This document shows, one piece after another, positions 11,104 to 21,898 of a stretch of DNA of 36,745 nt. Source of the stretch: Zygnema cylindricum (lineage: Eukaryota > Streptophyta > Zygnematophyceae > Zygnematales > Zygnemataceae); assembly GCA_037447655.1 (NCBI GenBank), contig JBBHKE010001830.1, positions 1 to 36,745 of the forward strand. The letters are read 5' to 3'. The translations under genes and the position numbers were made by a program. Numbering within the stretch: position 1 is the first letter of the stretch; each line of letters opens with the position of its first letter. A model generated the notes under the pieces. That model did no database searches. It was not told the DNA's origin and saw only the letters and a program-made list of their open reading frames with translations.

Positions 11104-11762
11104 CAGTTAACTGAACATAAATTTTACGGGAACGTACGAAATTGTACCGATAAAATGATTATCATGGAACGGTAAAAAGACGGTTGACATAAAGTACAAC
11201 GGATGCAAAATAACATTATGCGCGCCATCGGAATCGAACAAACGACTTTTAATGAGAAAATACGAGTGGACGATCATCGTGAGCATTGGCATCTCGGAAT
11301 GGCTGTTTTGGCAGCTTTGGCCAAAAAAGTCGACTTATTTACACGTGGCAGGCTTCCAGTGGATCCCAAAAAAGAAAAGGACAAAGCCACGGCGTTAGAT
11401 GTGAAAAGTACATTGTTTTAACTCGAGACGTACTAAAGGCGTACATATCTTATGCCGGCTAATGTACTTTCGACTTGTACAAATGATATAATTGGTAAAT
11501 ACCTCAAGGGTTCTGACTAGGGCGCGTCGGCGGAATAAGACGTACAGATGTGTGTACGTGTCGTACATTTATCTGTACGGTCCGTACACTTATCGCCAAT
11601 AGTTATCGTAATCGGCATTATAGCCGATAAGTAGCCGATATTATTGGCTACTTATCGGCGATAAGACCAATAGCCATATATTGTACCAACATATCCATTA
11701 TTGGGTTTCCGAAAAAAGGCCCGTATCCGTTATCAGCAAATCTTTACCGATACACAACACTA
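11104..11762. mobile_element. hAT MITE, left-truncated second copy
   Basis: This matches about 2759-3416 of the intact hAT MITE at roughly 85% by eye, including the right terminal repeat CACAACACTA (11753-11762) and the right target duplication GAAAATAC (11763-11770). The left terminal repeat and about 225 bp are missing; the left neighbour is the inverted F repeat. No coding capacity is evident. Confidence 0.7.
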
Positions 11763-13415
11763 GAAAATACACATTCACATTGAAACACTCACGTTAAGGA
11801 TGAGTTTTTAATTAAAAGTAGCTCTTTTTGCCGCATAACATATAGTTTGGCCTCTGGCCCACTTGGCTCAACCCTTCCTTTAAAGTCTTTTTCCTCTACA
11901 GTCTTCTCTTAAGTCTTTTCCGGTCTTAACTAATAAAATGCTAATAGTTAGTGAGAGATTTCAATGCAAAAATGTTATTGCTTCATTTTGGTGTTATTTG
12001 CTCAGATCCAGGATGGACCCAGAATTTCCATATACTTTTCCAAAAAAGAAGATGACTACTTTTCTTTTCGGCTTCACCATTTATCCAGCATCGCCCTGAA
12101 CCAGCAAAGCCAGAGTCAACGCTCCGTTGAACAGGCTTTTACCTGGGCAAATTATTGATCAGTTAGGGCTCGAGCTCATTAATGCAGAAATGTGTGGAAT
12201 CTTTGACTAACTACGTAGCATTTCTAACCAATCAAATATTACTTTTCACGACTTAACATTTACGTGCAAAAGTGCGCGCGAATCGAAACGCGACTTCACA
12301 CGTTCGCGCGTCACAAATTTCACACGTGAAGCTACCTACGTAAGGGTACGGCCCGATGTAGTTGTAATTTTGCGAACTTACATTGTATTTTAGCGCGGAT
12401 CCGCCGTACCCAGATTTCAGGTGTCTCTATGTGTTTACTCGAAAATGTTACTTAAGTTTGCGATGATTGTATACGTCAAAAATACCCATGACGATTGTAA
12501 ACGTGTACAATTTGTCTTTGCCGAACCGTGTTTTTTTGAAACTTTTTGAAACATAGCAAGACACATTTTAATATTTTGTATTTTATGTCTTTAGTTAGTG
12601 AATGGTTATTTTACAGTTCTCATACTTGTCGTAGTCACTAAGAACTGGCAAGCAGCCATGGCTCCCTCAAGCAGATATGAAGACAAGCAAAAGACGGAGT
12701 CTTTGCAAAAGATGAACAGTCAAAAACAAGATTTGATCTTGTGACCTCCCGGAAAAGCGTCGTACAAAATAGCGGTTCGCTTTATCTGGTAGGTCTCAAT
12801 AAAGCGTTACGTATATGAGATGTGATTAATATTTTAAAAATGACATGGTGATACATTCCATTTAACAGCTTACGAAACAAAATTAACATGAAATGTACAA
12901 GATGGCACGAAATACAGGACCGCACGAAATCAATGAAACGACATTTAATTTCAACGGCCGAAATAAAATGTCATTCGCGATCGACGGCTCGAAAAGATGC
13001 CTAAACTCCGAAAAATACATTTGGCGGTTTGCATGCCAATGTCGGCGGATGACACGTGGTGAGTTATGATTAGACAGCGGATTTTTCAGGGAGAGCAACT
13101 ACGGCTTTGGAACTGACACGCGTCAGCGGAGCGGCCGTGCCGTAATATGGTCATACAAAAAGTACAACAATTCTTGTACCTTCTTATACCCTACAGTCAT
13201 TTGATTGGCTAGGTACACTAGTAGAAGATTTAGAGAGGGAGCTTAGGTATTAGAAGAATACAGGCAATCGCCTCTCTCCTAGAGTGCATCTGTATTTATA
13301 GGCCATCTTTGGCCAGCAATAACTTATTGCTCAAGAGAGCAATTTCAATGATTCTTTTTGTTGCGGACTCAAGGGAGTCTAGGCTAAAAAAAGATGTAGT
13401 TGGTCAGATTTTTTG
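11763..13415 (+). repeat. Large dispersed repeat R1, copy 2
   Basis: This is the second copy of 3417-5069 at a constant 8346-bp offset. The first roughly 580 bp look identical and later parts differ at scattered positions. The degenerate GATTTGATC motif is at about 12729. Copy 2 continues past the Copia insertion point of copy 1 into TTTTGCGTGCTAGGGTGGCA and a segment up to about 13530 related to the end of repeat F. It therefore shows what the locus looked like before the Copia insertion. Confidence 0.75.
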
Positions 13416-14112
13416 CGTGCTAGGGTGGCATTTATTCATTCCCAAAGTCAAAAGTGAAAATATTATCCTGGAGGCTTCATATAAGCTGAACATTCTGTGG
13501 ACCGAAGGAGGTCACAGAATTACGGTAGTTGTGGTTATACGACATGACTCTGTGTAAACCTCTCTTATCTCGCCGCCATGACTTCGCAGGTTTTTCACCT
13601 TCATTTATTTTCAACTTTGCAAGAAATGACACTCCATCATCGAGATCCCTGCAAACAAAACATGTACAAGGTGCATGCGGACAAAACAAACAACCGTGAA
13701 CTTTTTTCTTTCGTCGAAAAATTTGGAAAACTTTTCACACGTGGGAAAATGTTTTCCTATTGGTGTAAACGGTTTTGCTTAGTTAAAAAAACACATTTTC
13801 GATATTGTTTATGATAAGTTCGAAGATGACGTTACAAAAGGTCAAAAAAACACAATATGACAAATTTTCGTACATCCTAAGTTTGCTAATGACGCAAATT
13901 GTACTTTACAAATTTGTGACTTCTTCGTACGCTCGCAACGTAGGCAAAGCGTCGCTAAGTTATAAAGTAAAACGATAGCAAAAAACCCAAACTTAGCCAC
14001 ATGGGGCTCCACCCTAACTTACAAAATTTTACTTATGACGTTTCATCTTAAAAATCGTAGGAAAAAAAACATTATGTGTACCAAATAAATGTTAGTACTT
14101 TGTTGAACGTAC

Positions 14113-14340
14113 GGCAAGAATTCTGGTACTAGTTTGACGCTAAACGCGCCATAACAAACAATCAATTGTTATTTTGACCTCGTGTTGTCGCCTAAATACC
14201 CCAATCGCTAAAACTTTTAAAATACACCTCAAAATCGTGCGGTTCTTTCGCGGACGTCTACCAAATTCATAACTCTATATTTGTGACATATAAATACCCA
14301 TTTACAACCAAGTTTTCTCTCTCATTATTGTTACAACGGG
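14113..14340 (+). repeat. Dispersed repeat, also at about 32555-32787
   Basis: Shared ordered blocks include CGCTNNAACTTTTAAAA, CGCGGACGTCTAC (14250 region; CCGCGGACGTCTAC near 32696) and a CCTAAATAC block. Identity is around 70% by eye and there is no coding potential. The second copy lies next to a hAT right terminal repeat, so both may be pieces of one old transposon family. Confidence 0.5.
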
Positions 14341-14430
14341 TATCAGAAGATATATTATAGACCTTCACTCGCCTTTATCTAGAAACCCTTATATAGTCGG
14401 CGTGTCTGTTATGGTTTTTTTCACTTCGTC

Positions 14431-14609
14431 CGCGGTACGGACCGCCATACCACAACAAAATGTAGCGTTGCCGTCTGTCGCACTCCGCTGGTACAATGTA
14501 ACATTGTTGTCCGTCACGATACAGACCGCCGTACCGCTAGCACAATGTTACGTTGTCGTCCGTCGCAGTATAGACCGTTGTGCCGCTGGCAGAATGTAAC
14601 GTTGCCGTC
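14431..14609 (+). repeat. Short tandem array of about 49-bp units, roughly four copies
   Basis: Units start at about 14431, 14479, 14515 and 14564. Each follows the pattern CGC/CAC...ACNGACCGNNGTACC...AATGTNACNTTGNNGTC, and the second unit is shorter (about 36 bp). The array is GC-richer than its surroundings. The open frame crossing it (14402-14599) is a by-product of the repeat. Confidence 0.6.
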
Positions 14610-15290
14610 AACTGACTCTACAAACGACTACAAAAAAAGGTACAAGACAATCCACGGGTCCATCCAAGGAAAAAGTACGGGTGTTCATTTTTTGTAACAG
14701 GCATGAAAATGGGCATGATAAACTGGACAGGGTACATGCTCGTGTAACGGGCGTTGTTTACTTCATGTCATATATTTGAGTGCAAGGTTGTCCTTGTGAT
14801 GCTGTTTTTCGAACATGTTTCCTCGGTGTGATGAACTGTGTGAACCGACATTTTACCATGTTGGAATGTTTAACTATTAACAAAGTATCTTGTAACCCGT
14901 ACAAAAAAAAGTATGACATCAATTGTGATTGATGGGCAAGTGCTGTACACTATATTTTGGGAATTGATCTTCAAATTAACTATCTTGGGTGAGCGCAATC
15001 ACATGCGTGACCATGTCAAAGATTGTACATTTTAAGTATATACTAGTTTGAGTTAAGTACCGTTGATTTTAATTTTTACAATCAATCAATTGAACAGCTT
15101 TGTACTTGCAAAATATTGTTACAACCGGCTAAAATTTTGCCGCGCTTGTAAATGGTTGGCCATCATAATAAAATCAACAATTCACACGGCCGACAAAGGT
15201 TAACTGTAACGAAATTGTGACAACCACATGTAAATAAAAGTGTTGCGCACATTCACTTTTTGACTTTACATTAGCTCCACTGTGAGAGCC

Positions 15291-15550
15291 AGTGTTGGGT
15301 ATCAAGGACCATTTGTCGATTTGCAATATAAATCGAATTTCAACTACATCATAATCGATATATCGCTTCGATAGATTGGAAAGCTAAATATTGCGATATA
15401 TTTCCGATGTATTAGTGATATATCAAAGTTAAAAAAAAACAAATTATAACTATTCTTGCTATCTATTTTCTTATGAATTTTCCAACTCTACTGTTTCCAT
15501 ATCCGAAAGCAATTCAGTTCCATTATCTATAGAATTTAATGGGTCTTTTA
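15291..15550. other. TATCG-rich stretch with a hAT-like left end
   Basis: It starts CAGTGTTGGGTATC, reminiscent of the TAGTGTTGTGCATC hAT end at 2531, and is rich in GATATATC/CGATA words. A similar TATCG-rich stretch at about 16975-17035 may be its other side, split by the F copy at 15551-16552 and other DNA. No matching right terminal repeat or target duplication was found. Confidence 0.3.
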
Positions 15551-16552
15551 GTATTTTCTAGGTCTAAAATGAAATGCAGAAAAGAAGTTAAGGCAGTCAG
15601 CCTCTCTCTAACTCCCACAATTGTAGCAATCATTCAAGTCAGAGGAGGGAGCTAGAGCCATGGTTGCTTGTGCTAGTTGTTTCATTAGGTTTACTAAAAG
15701 GATAGTTGACGGACCTAGGATTTGATCGTGGTACCTACCGTCCGTCAAACTAGTCGAAGGCCGGTAGTTTTATCCTATTAGTCTAGGACCAGTCCTATGT
15801 GATATAGGGTTTGATAAATCTATACATAATTACATGTGTACTAATTCATTTAACGAATATATAGACGTAAAACATAGATACAATTTTTGAAAAGTACGGA
15901 GTACGGTACGGTACGGCTACCAAACGGATACCGCGCAGTTTGTTCCAACAGCGAAACAAATACCATGCAATTGTTTACGACGGCTAAGATTGAAACTTGG
16001 TTTCGATCGGACGACCGCGAAGGACTCCGAGATCGCGAAATATAATTTTGGCGGTTTGCAGTCATCGCCACATCAAATGACACGTGGCACATCTTCATTA
16101 GATAGCGGCATCTCTGGGGATTACAGGAACGAATCCAGATTTGACACATGTGGACATTTTGGCCATGTCCTATTATATCCGTACAAAAAGTACACCGGCA
16201 CCTGTACCTTTCTGTACAACACAACGTTTTGATTGGTGCCGTACGTCAATAGATAGAGTTTTAGAGAGAGATAGGACTTAGAAAAATTAAGTAGATAGGA
16301 CCCTCTCTTTGAGAGAACTTCTGTAAAAAAGGTCAACTTTTACCCTCCATAACTTACTGCTCAGAGGAGCAAATTCAGAGATTCTTTCTACTATCGACTT
16401 AGGGGAGTCAAACCTTCACAAGGGTGGAGGTGGTTAGAGTTTTTGTCTGCCATGGTGGCGGTTAATCTTGCTGAAACACAAAGGGGTTAGGGTTATCCTA
16501 GAGGCTGTATGTAATCTGCCTACTGTGAGGGCCAATGGAGGTCTCAGAGTTA
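15551..16552 (+). repeat. Dispersed LTR-like repeat F, forward copy 1
   Basis: This aligns with 18688-19719 across its whole length and with 10063-11081 in inverse. Shared landmarks are GTATTTTCTAGGTCTAAA at the start, GGGAGCTAGAGCCATGG near 15646, GGATTTGATCG at 15718, GTACAAAAAGTAC near 16182, the CCCTCTCT...GAGAG hairpin near 16300, and GGAGGTCTCAGAGTT at the end. The open frames (15850-16224 minus, 15990-16232 plus) have no domain. A solo LTR or short non-autonomous LTR element is likely. Confidence 0.6.
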
Positions 16553-17037
16553 TATTATCTTCTTCACTTCCCATGCTGCCTCCCATCCCTTGAGAATCCA
16601 TAAAGAAAACTAAAAACATAACCTTTCTATAATTCTAGTCGCTAGAAATGGATAAGCAGTAATGGCTGCCAGTCTGCCCGTAGATTGGTAGGTATTCTTG
16701 CCTAAAAGCCTGAAATGAACAGTCTGCAACTTTTTTTTTCAGACCATACTTTGACTAAACTAGTGTGAACTTTTTGTATGTGAAGTTCTCTACGTACTAA
16801 ATAAGTAATTTATATGAATTACAAAATTATTACTTTTTTGTTGGCTACATTTTGCACCAGCTACCTTTTAAGTCCTGGAACAAAAATCACGCCGTACGTG
16901 GCGTATCAGACAATTTGACTTTTTTGCTAAAATAACATTATGTAAAATATTAAATTTAAAAAATAATATGTATCGCGATATATATCGAGCTAATTTATGT
17001 TTGTCCTGGTACGATATATCGAGGAGTTTGTTAGATC
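16553..17037. other. AT-rich stretch, no gene
   Basis: No gene is recognised. The final 70 bp contain GATATATATCG/CGATATATCG words like those at 15340-15420, possibly the continuation of a transposon split by repeat F. The hAT end at 17038 follows directly. Confidence 0.3.
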
Positions 17038-18600
17038 CAGAGGTCGCAAAAAGTTAACCGAAACCGTAACCGACTGTTAACCGACCGCCCGCGTCGGATC
17101 CAAAACGGATTCGAGTGCCGAATTTGGGTGGCAGGGCGGATTTGGGTGGTTGCCTCATAGAAAAAAATAAAAAATCGATTAGGGTTGGGTAAGCAAAAAA
17201 CAAAAAATAATGAAAGTTTTGTACTATCCATACTATCAAACATTATTGTACTTTGTACTCTTGGTATCGTGGAAGGTATAAGGGAAATGTATCATCTATT
17301 TTATACTTATTCGGGGACGGGCGGCTACGGGTAGTCCCAAAAATCGAGTTTCGAATTCGACATGTATTAATTATTAGTTAATAAATTCGTGAAAATAAAA
17401 TTATTACTTCAATTTCCCACGACAAATCCTAATTTTTAGCTTACTCACATGTTTCTAACAATAAATCGAAAAAATAAATTGCTATTTCAGTCAGAGAAAC
17501 TTAACCAAAATATAAACAAAACCTATTCATACACAAAAAAAACGAAAAGCATTTTCGCTTCTCTTAAAACTATAATCCAAAACGAACTTCAAAAATAAAA
17601 AATGGTGAAATTGCTCAGTATTACCTAGTGAAAGAAAACTTGGCCACTTCAAGTTGCTGGAAAAAAATTGAACATGTATATGAAGCTAAAACATCAAACA
17701 ATTACATAGTAAAACGGGAGGTTTTGTGGCTTGTAATACATGTTTCATAGTTTATCGATACAGGTAACCAATCGGTACTTAATTTTTTAACACTCACACA
17801 TGTTCAGCTTTGGCCGATACGGATAGTTCTAGAGGACTTCTTCGTAAGTTTTTTCAAAAACAGCGAAAACGAGTGACCGAAAAAAATTTGCGAAAATGGT
17901 GGCGTTGATATGTTGCGAGGACCTTCTACCATTTTAAGTTGGTTTCCACAAAAATTTCTGGTGAGAGCGATGACGAAAACTAGTTTTTTATTACCACTAA
18001 CAAAAAAACGCTCGTTAGTGACGAATTGAAACGTTATTTTGATTTAAAATTAACGAACGAGAAATGATTGAACTTTAACATACTTGAATGGTGGAGAAAA
18101 AAATCAAATGTGCGTGCAAAAGAAAGAGGATTTCCTATTCTAGTCGGTGTTGCTAGATCTATTCTAGCTATTCCGGCTTCTAGTTCCATGTTTGAATGCA
18201 ATTTTTCGGATGCTGGGAACACGATAACAAAAAAGAGAAGCTCACTAGCGGCTTCAATTATATGTGATTTTTTGTGTGTTAGATCCAACCGAGATCTTTT
18301 AAATGAATAATTTTTGTTTTGTTTTGTTTTCTAATTATTGTTTTTTTCTATGTGAAAAACTAAGATTTTTTTTTTTAACATACATTATTAAAACTTTACT
18401 TTTTTTGCATAATTCATAATATATTATTTTAGTCAAAAGAAAAACCGTCAGTAAATTGTAGCGATAAAATTAGATTTGCGAAAGAATGAACATTAATATA
18501 AGAGTTTAAGCATTAATCTAAGAGTTAGATACAAAATTAGGAACAAATATTTTGAGGGAGGTGACTGTCGAGAAAGCAATGTATTCGTAAAGGAAGATTA
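17038..18600 (+). mobile_element. Decayed hAT transposon (left end plus transposase relic)
   Basis: The left end CAGAGGTCGCAAAA (17038-17051) has an exact inverted partner, TTTTGCGACCTCTG, at 33083-33096. That partner belongs to another fragment of the same family, because 17190-17350 also matches 32788-32950 in direct orientation. A hAT transposase C-terminal fragment lies at 18068-18310. The flanks of 17038 and 33096 do not share 8 bp, so they are not the two ends of one insertion. The right end of this copy is lost, and the boundary near 18600 is a guess. Confidence 0.55.
18068..18310 (+). pseudogene. hAT transposase C-terminal dimerisation fragment
   Basis: About 80 codons remain. The peptide has the hallmark of the hAT dimerisation domain: a WWRKKS segment, then FPILVGVARSILAIPASSS, then CNFSDAGNTITKKRSSL, then a helix with Cys-Asp-Phe. 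In active hAT transposases this C-terminal region forms the dimer interface and part of the catalytic fold around the last acidic residue. The frame is closed immediately upstream by TGA and has no ATG, so only the end of the gene survives. The rest upstream (17350-18060) is AT-rich and not recognisably coding. Confidence 0.8.
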
Positions 18601-18687
18601 CAAAAAGACAAACTAGTAAAAATAAGAGGTACACGAGCTGTTTTTTTTGCAAAGGGAGATGTTGTAGAAATTAATGCTCCGGTTTGA

Positions 18688-19719
18688 GTATTTTCTAGGT
18701 CTAAATAGAAGTATAGAAAGAAGCCGAGGCAGTCTACCTCTAACTTCTCTCTCCAACTCTCAAACTTGTCGCGGTCACTGAGAAATTGGAGAGGGAGCTA
18801 GAGCCATGGCTACCTAGGCTATCCAGAGGTTTACGGGAAATATATATTAGCTAGGGGTTTTATTTACCAAAAGGTATGTACCGGCCACAGGATTTGATTG
18901 CGGTACCTGCCGGCCGGCAGACATCTGGTAGCCGGTAGCCTTAGTCGTTAAGCCTAGAACTAGTGATACGTACTATATAGATTGATATTTAATTAAACAT
19001 TAAATCGTAGGATAATTCATTCAACTGTAATTGTTTACGAGATACATAGATCCGATCATGTAAAAGTACGGATTACGGTACGGATAAGAAATCAATACCG
19101 CGAATTTATTTCTTTAGCAAAACGAATACCGCGCATGTATTTATTACGGCTACGATTAAATCTGAATTTAATCGGACGGCCGGAATTAGCGTCGAGATCG
19201 CGAAAGAAGATTTCGGCGGTTTGTGGTCATCGCCACGTCGGATGACACGTGGCGGAATGACATTGGATCGCAACATCTCCGAGGACTAAGGGAGAGAATC
19301 CGGATATACCACGTGTCGACATTTAGGCCATGTCGTACAATGTCCGTACATAAAGTACACCGGCAATTGTACTTTTGTGTACGGAACTGTGATATGATTG
19401 GCTCCGTACATCAGTAGATAGAGTCTGTGAGAGAGATAGGACTTAGAAAAATTAGAAGATAGGACCCTCTCTCCCAGAGAGCTTCTGTACAAAAGGTCAA
19501 CTTTGACCCTCCATAACTTACTGTTCAGGGGAGCAAATTCAGAGATTCTTTTTGCTATCGACTCAGGGGAGTCTTGCCTTCACAGAGGTGAAGTTGGTCA
19601 GAGTTTTTGTCTGCCAGGGTGGCAGTTTATTTTGCTGAAACACAAAGGGGTCAGGGTTTTCCTAGAGGCTTCTTGGAAGCTGTCCACTCTGAGGACTTAT
19701 GGAGGTCTCAGAGTTTCAG
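18688..19719 (+). repeat. Dispersed LTR-like repeat F, forward copy 2
   Basis: This is the best-preserved F copy, about 1.03 kb. Order: GTATTTTCTAGG (start), CTCTCTCCAACTCTC with a partial inverted partner, GGGAGCTAGAGCCATGG near 18795, GGATTTGATTGCGGTACC at 18890, paired GTAC-containing words near 19345 and 19365, CCCTCTCTCCCAGAGAG near 19464, GACTCAGGGGAGTC near 19560, and GGTCTCAGAGTTTCAG at the end. It resembles an LTR without internal region. The inverted copy at 10063-11081 matches it closely near its right end. Confidence 0.65.
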
Positions 19720-19878
19720 ATGTACCACTACACCACTCACTGTTTTTAGTGTTAATAAGTCGCTATAACTTATAGCCAAAAATCACAATATAGTTAACAA
19801 CATTATTTAAAGACGTGGACTATAACCTACCACGTCTTTTTGTAGTAAATGTTATTATTAATCATAATTTTCCATTAA

Positions 19879-20566
19879 CACTACACCGCGAATCGTAATT
19901 AGTGTTATTAACGCTAATTCCGTTAACACGTATTTTGACCCAAAAACCTTAAAAAGAGTAAATAACTCTAAATTTTTCTTTACATTATTTAAGGTATTTT
20001 TTGAATCAGCGTTAACAACTATGCACTCCGAATCGTTCTTGGTGTCAATAACTCTAATTTGGGTTTTTAAAAGTTTGATTTTTTCCCTTATATAGGATTC
20101 ATGATTCTAATTCTTCCTTGACGTTAGTTAAGGTACCGTACAAAATAGCGTAAAGAACGAATATATACAATAAGATCTAAATAGTGTGGTGTAAGGTCGA
20201 TGTCAAACTGTACATAAATGTACTTTTTCAATTGAAAAATTTACAAAAAATGAATTAAATCAGACGTGCACGCATAAGAACGTGGGCTCAAAAAATGGGA
20301 TTAGTCTGACACGTAAACTAGTCTGACATGTACGGATATTTAAATTTCAGGAAGGGGTAGGATTTATAATATTTTGTACGGATACATATATTAATGCATA
20401 TAATCGTACGACGAATATTCTATTTTTGCTGTTCACAAATTAGCATTAACGCCGAAATTGGAATACACATTAAAAAACTAAATCAAATTTTAATTAGCAT
20501 CAATTATGGTAAATTTTCTTCAACACTATTTAAACTTTGACACTAATAACGATTTGCGGTGTAGTA
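19879..20566. mobile_element. Terminal-inverted-repeat element (CACTA-like MITE), about 690 bp
   Basis: The left end CACTACACCGCGAATCGT and the inverted right end TACTACACCGCAAATCGT match with few differences over about 28 bp and continue as ATTAGTGT. CACTA at the tip is typical of the En/Spm superfamily, although the right tip reads TAGTA and no clean 3-bp target duplication is visible. No transposase is encoded. A second CACTACACC...AGTGTTAATA end at 19726 suggests a nested or partial copy just outside. Confidence 0.55.
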
Positions 20567-20611
20567 TAGTATTGTTTTAAATAGTGTGGCTTATGATCGG
20601 TGTCAAACCGT

Positions 20612-21898
20612 TGTCAAGCGCGTGTGCATCTTCGGCACATTTGCACTCCCAGGAGTTCCGGGGCTTCATTCCCCTTTGTACAGACTCTAGCGTACGGAGA
20701 AGGAAAAGGACGATCAGCCGGATCAGATCTTTCTATTTTCAGCCTGGAACACTACGCAATTTAGTTCACCTTAAACGGAGGTAGAACTGAGGAGTTAGTC
20801 CGGTGCAAAGTGTCTGATCCATTATAGTGTGTGTTCTATGTAGCTCTAGTAGAGGGATACCTTAGAGAACGACACGTCACATTTGGGATCATCCTGTAGA
20901 TCTTACTGTTAGCTGTCAGTAGGATGTTAGTTCAAGCCCAACCACCGGGCAAAGCATTTATGACGTAGGGACAAAGTTAGGCGGTTTCACGTCGAGTCAG
21001 AACTTTGTTTCCATTTTGTGTATTATAGAAGGACCTTCGGCCGCCAATTCAGCCGAAACCAGTCGTCTATATTTTAGCCCTGAGTGTAGTACAGTCTGTT
21101 TTGTCTTATGTCCGGACGATAACAATTGCTGGCCGCTGATTGGCTTGTTAAATTGCTTTGACTTTGGAACTTGCAGTAGGACAAACTCTGATTGTATAAG
21201 GCACTTGGGGCCGAAGGAGACAGGTTGCTTTTCAGTACTGTCTCCTGAGAAAACCCCCAGAGAATTAAAATCAATCTTTTCTGTTGGAGAACGGTTGCAT
21301 TGTGTCGTTGACTCTATTGCCATCTTTGTTTTGGATTGTCCTTTGTGGAGACCGTAGCTCGGGTGGGTAGTTGGCACTATCCCCTCTTTGGGCGGTTTGG
21401 ACTTTTGCTGTTTGAAACTAAGAAGAGTTTTGTCGGATCCTTGCGGTGGAACCGGGAGTGTTGAGGGAGACTCATACCTGACTTCGGGGCCATTGGGAGA
21501 GGTTTTCTCCTGCTGAGTTTGGTCATCGTTGCACTCCGGGGTATGTGAATTCGCTTCACCATTATTATTCATTTCTATCTTTAATTACATTCTCTGGGGC
21601 AAGGTGATATTGTTTAATCTGAAAAGCCGATATTTGTTATTTCTATATATCTGCGTGGGAGTTATTTGCACACTCTTGTGGTTATCTTTGGGTTTGTCCG
21701 GAGTTTTTGCGGAAAGGATCGGACGACTCTCATTTTCCTTCCTATTCTTTGGAGAGTAGCTAGGGTGTGGCATTTAGTGGGCTTCCGGCGGAGTAGCACA
21801 GTACTGAAAAGCCACCCTGTCCCCTTTTGTTGAAGAGGATAGTTGCTTAGGGTTGTGTATTGTATCCGAGAGATCTAGCTCATCTGTTTGTGTAAGTC
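20612..21898 (+). repeat. Gypsy 5' terminal region (LTR and/or leader)
   Basis: 20612-21675 matches 35682-36745 at roughly 97% by eye, with similarity running to the window edge, so the repeated part is at least 1.06 kb. If it is LTR, that is the minimum length. No tRNA primer-binding site starting TGG is obvious; TGGCATTTAGTGGG near 21767 is a weak candidate. A minus-strand open frame of 191 codons (20997-21572) recurs with 194 codons in the other copy. The differences are mainly amino-acid changing, so I do not call it a gene. Confidence 0.65.

Larger units (their letters stand above)
13416..15290. other. AT-rich stretch without recognised gene
   Basis: After the R1/F-related end (to about 13530) no gene is supported. 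The 78-codon open frame at 13578-13814 has no recognisable domain. The stretch contains a dispersed-repeat segment at 14113-14340 and a tandem repeat at 14431-14609. From about 14620 to 15290 I see only AT-rich DNA. Confidence 0.4.

Noticed and set aside
20997-21572. Antisense ORF of 191 codons in the gypsy 5' region, repeated with 194 codons at 36057-36641
   Set aside because: Of about eleven nucleotide differences between the copies within the shared frame, roughly nine change the amino acid, and an indel alters the C-terminus. There is no sign of purifying selection and no recognisable domain.
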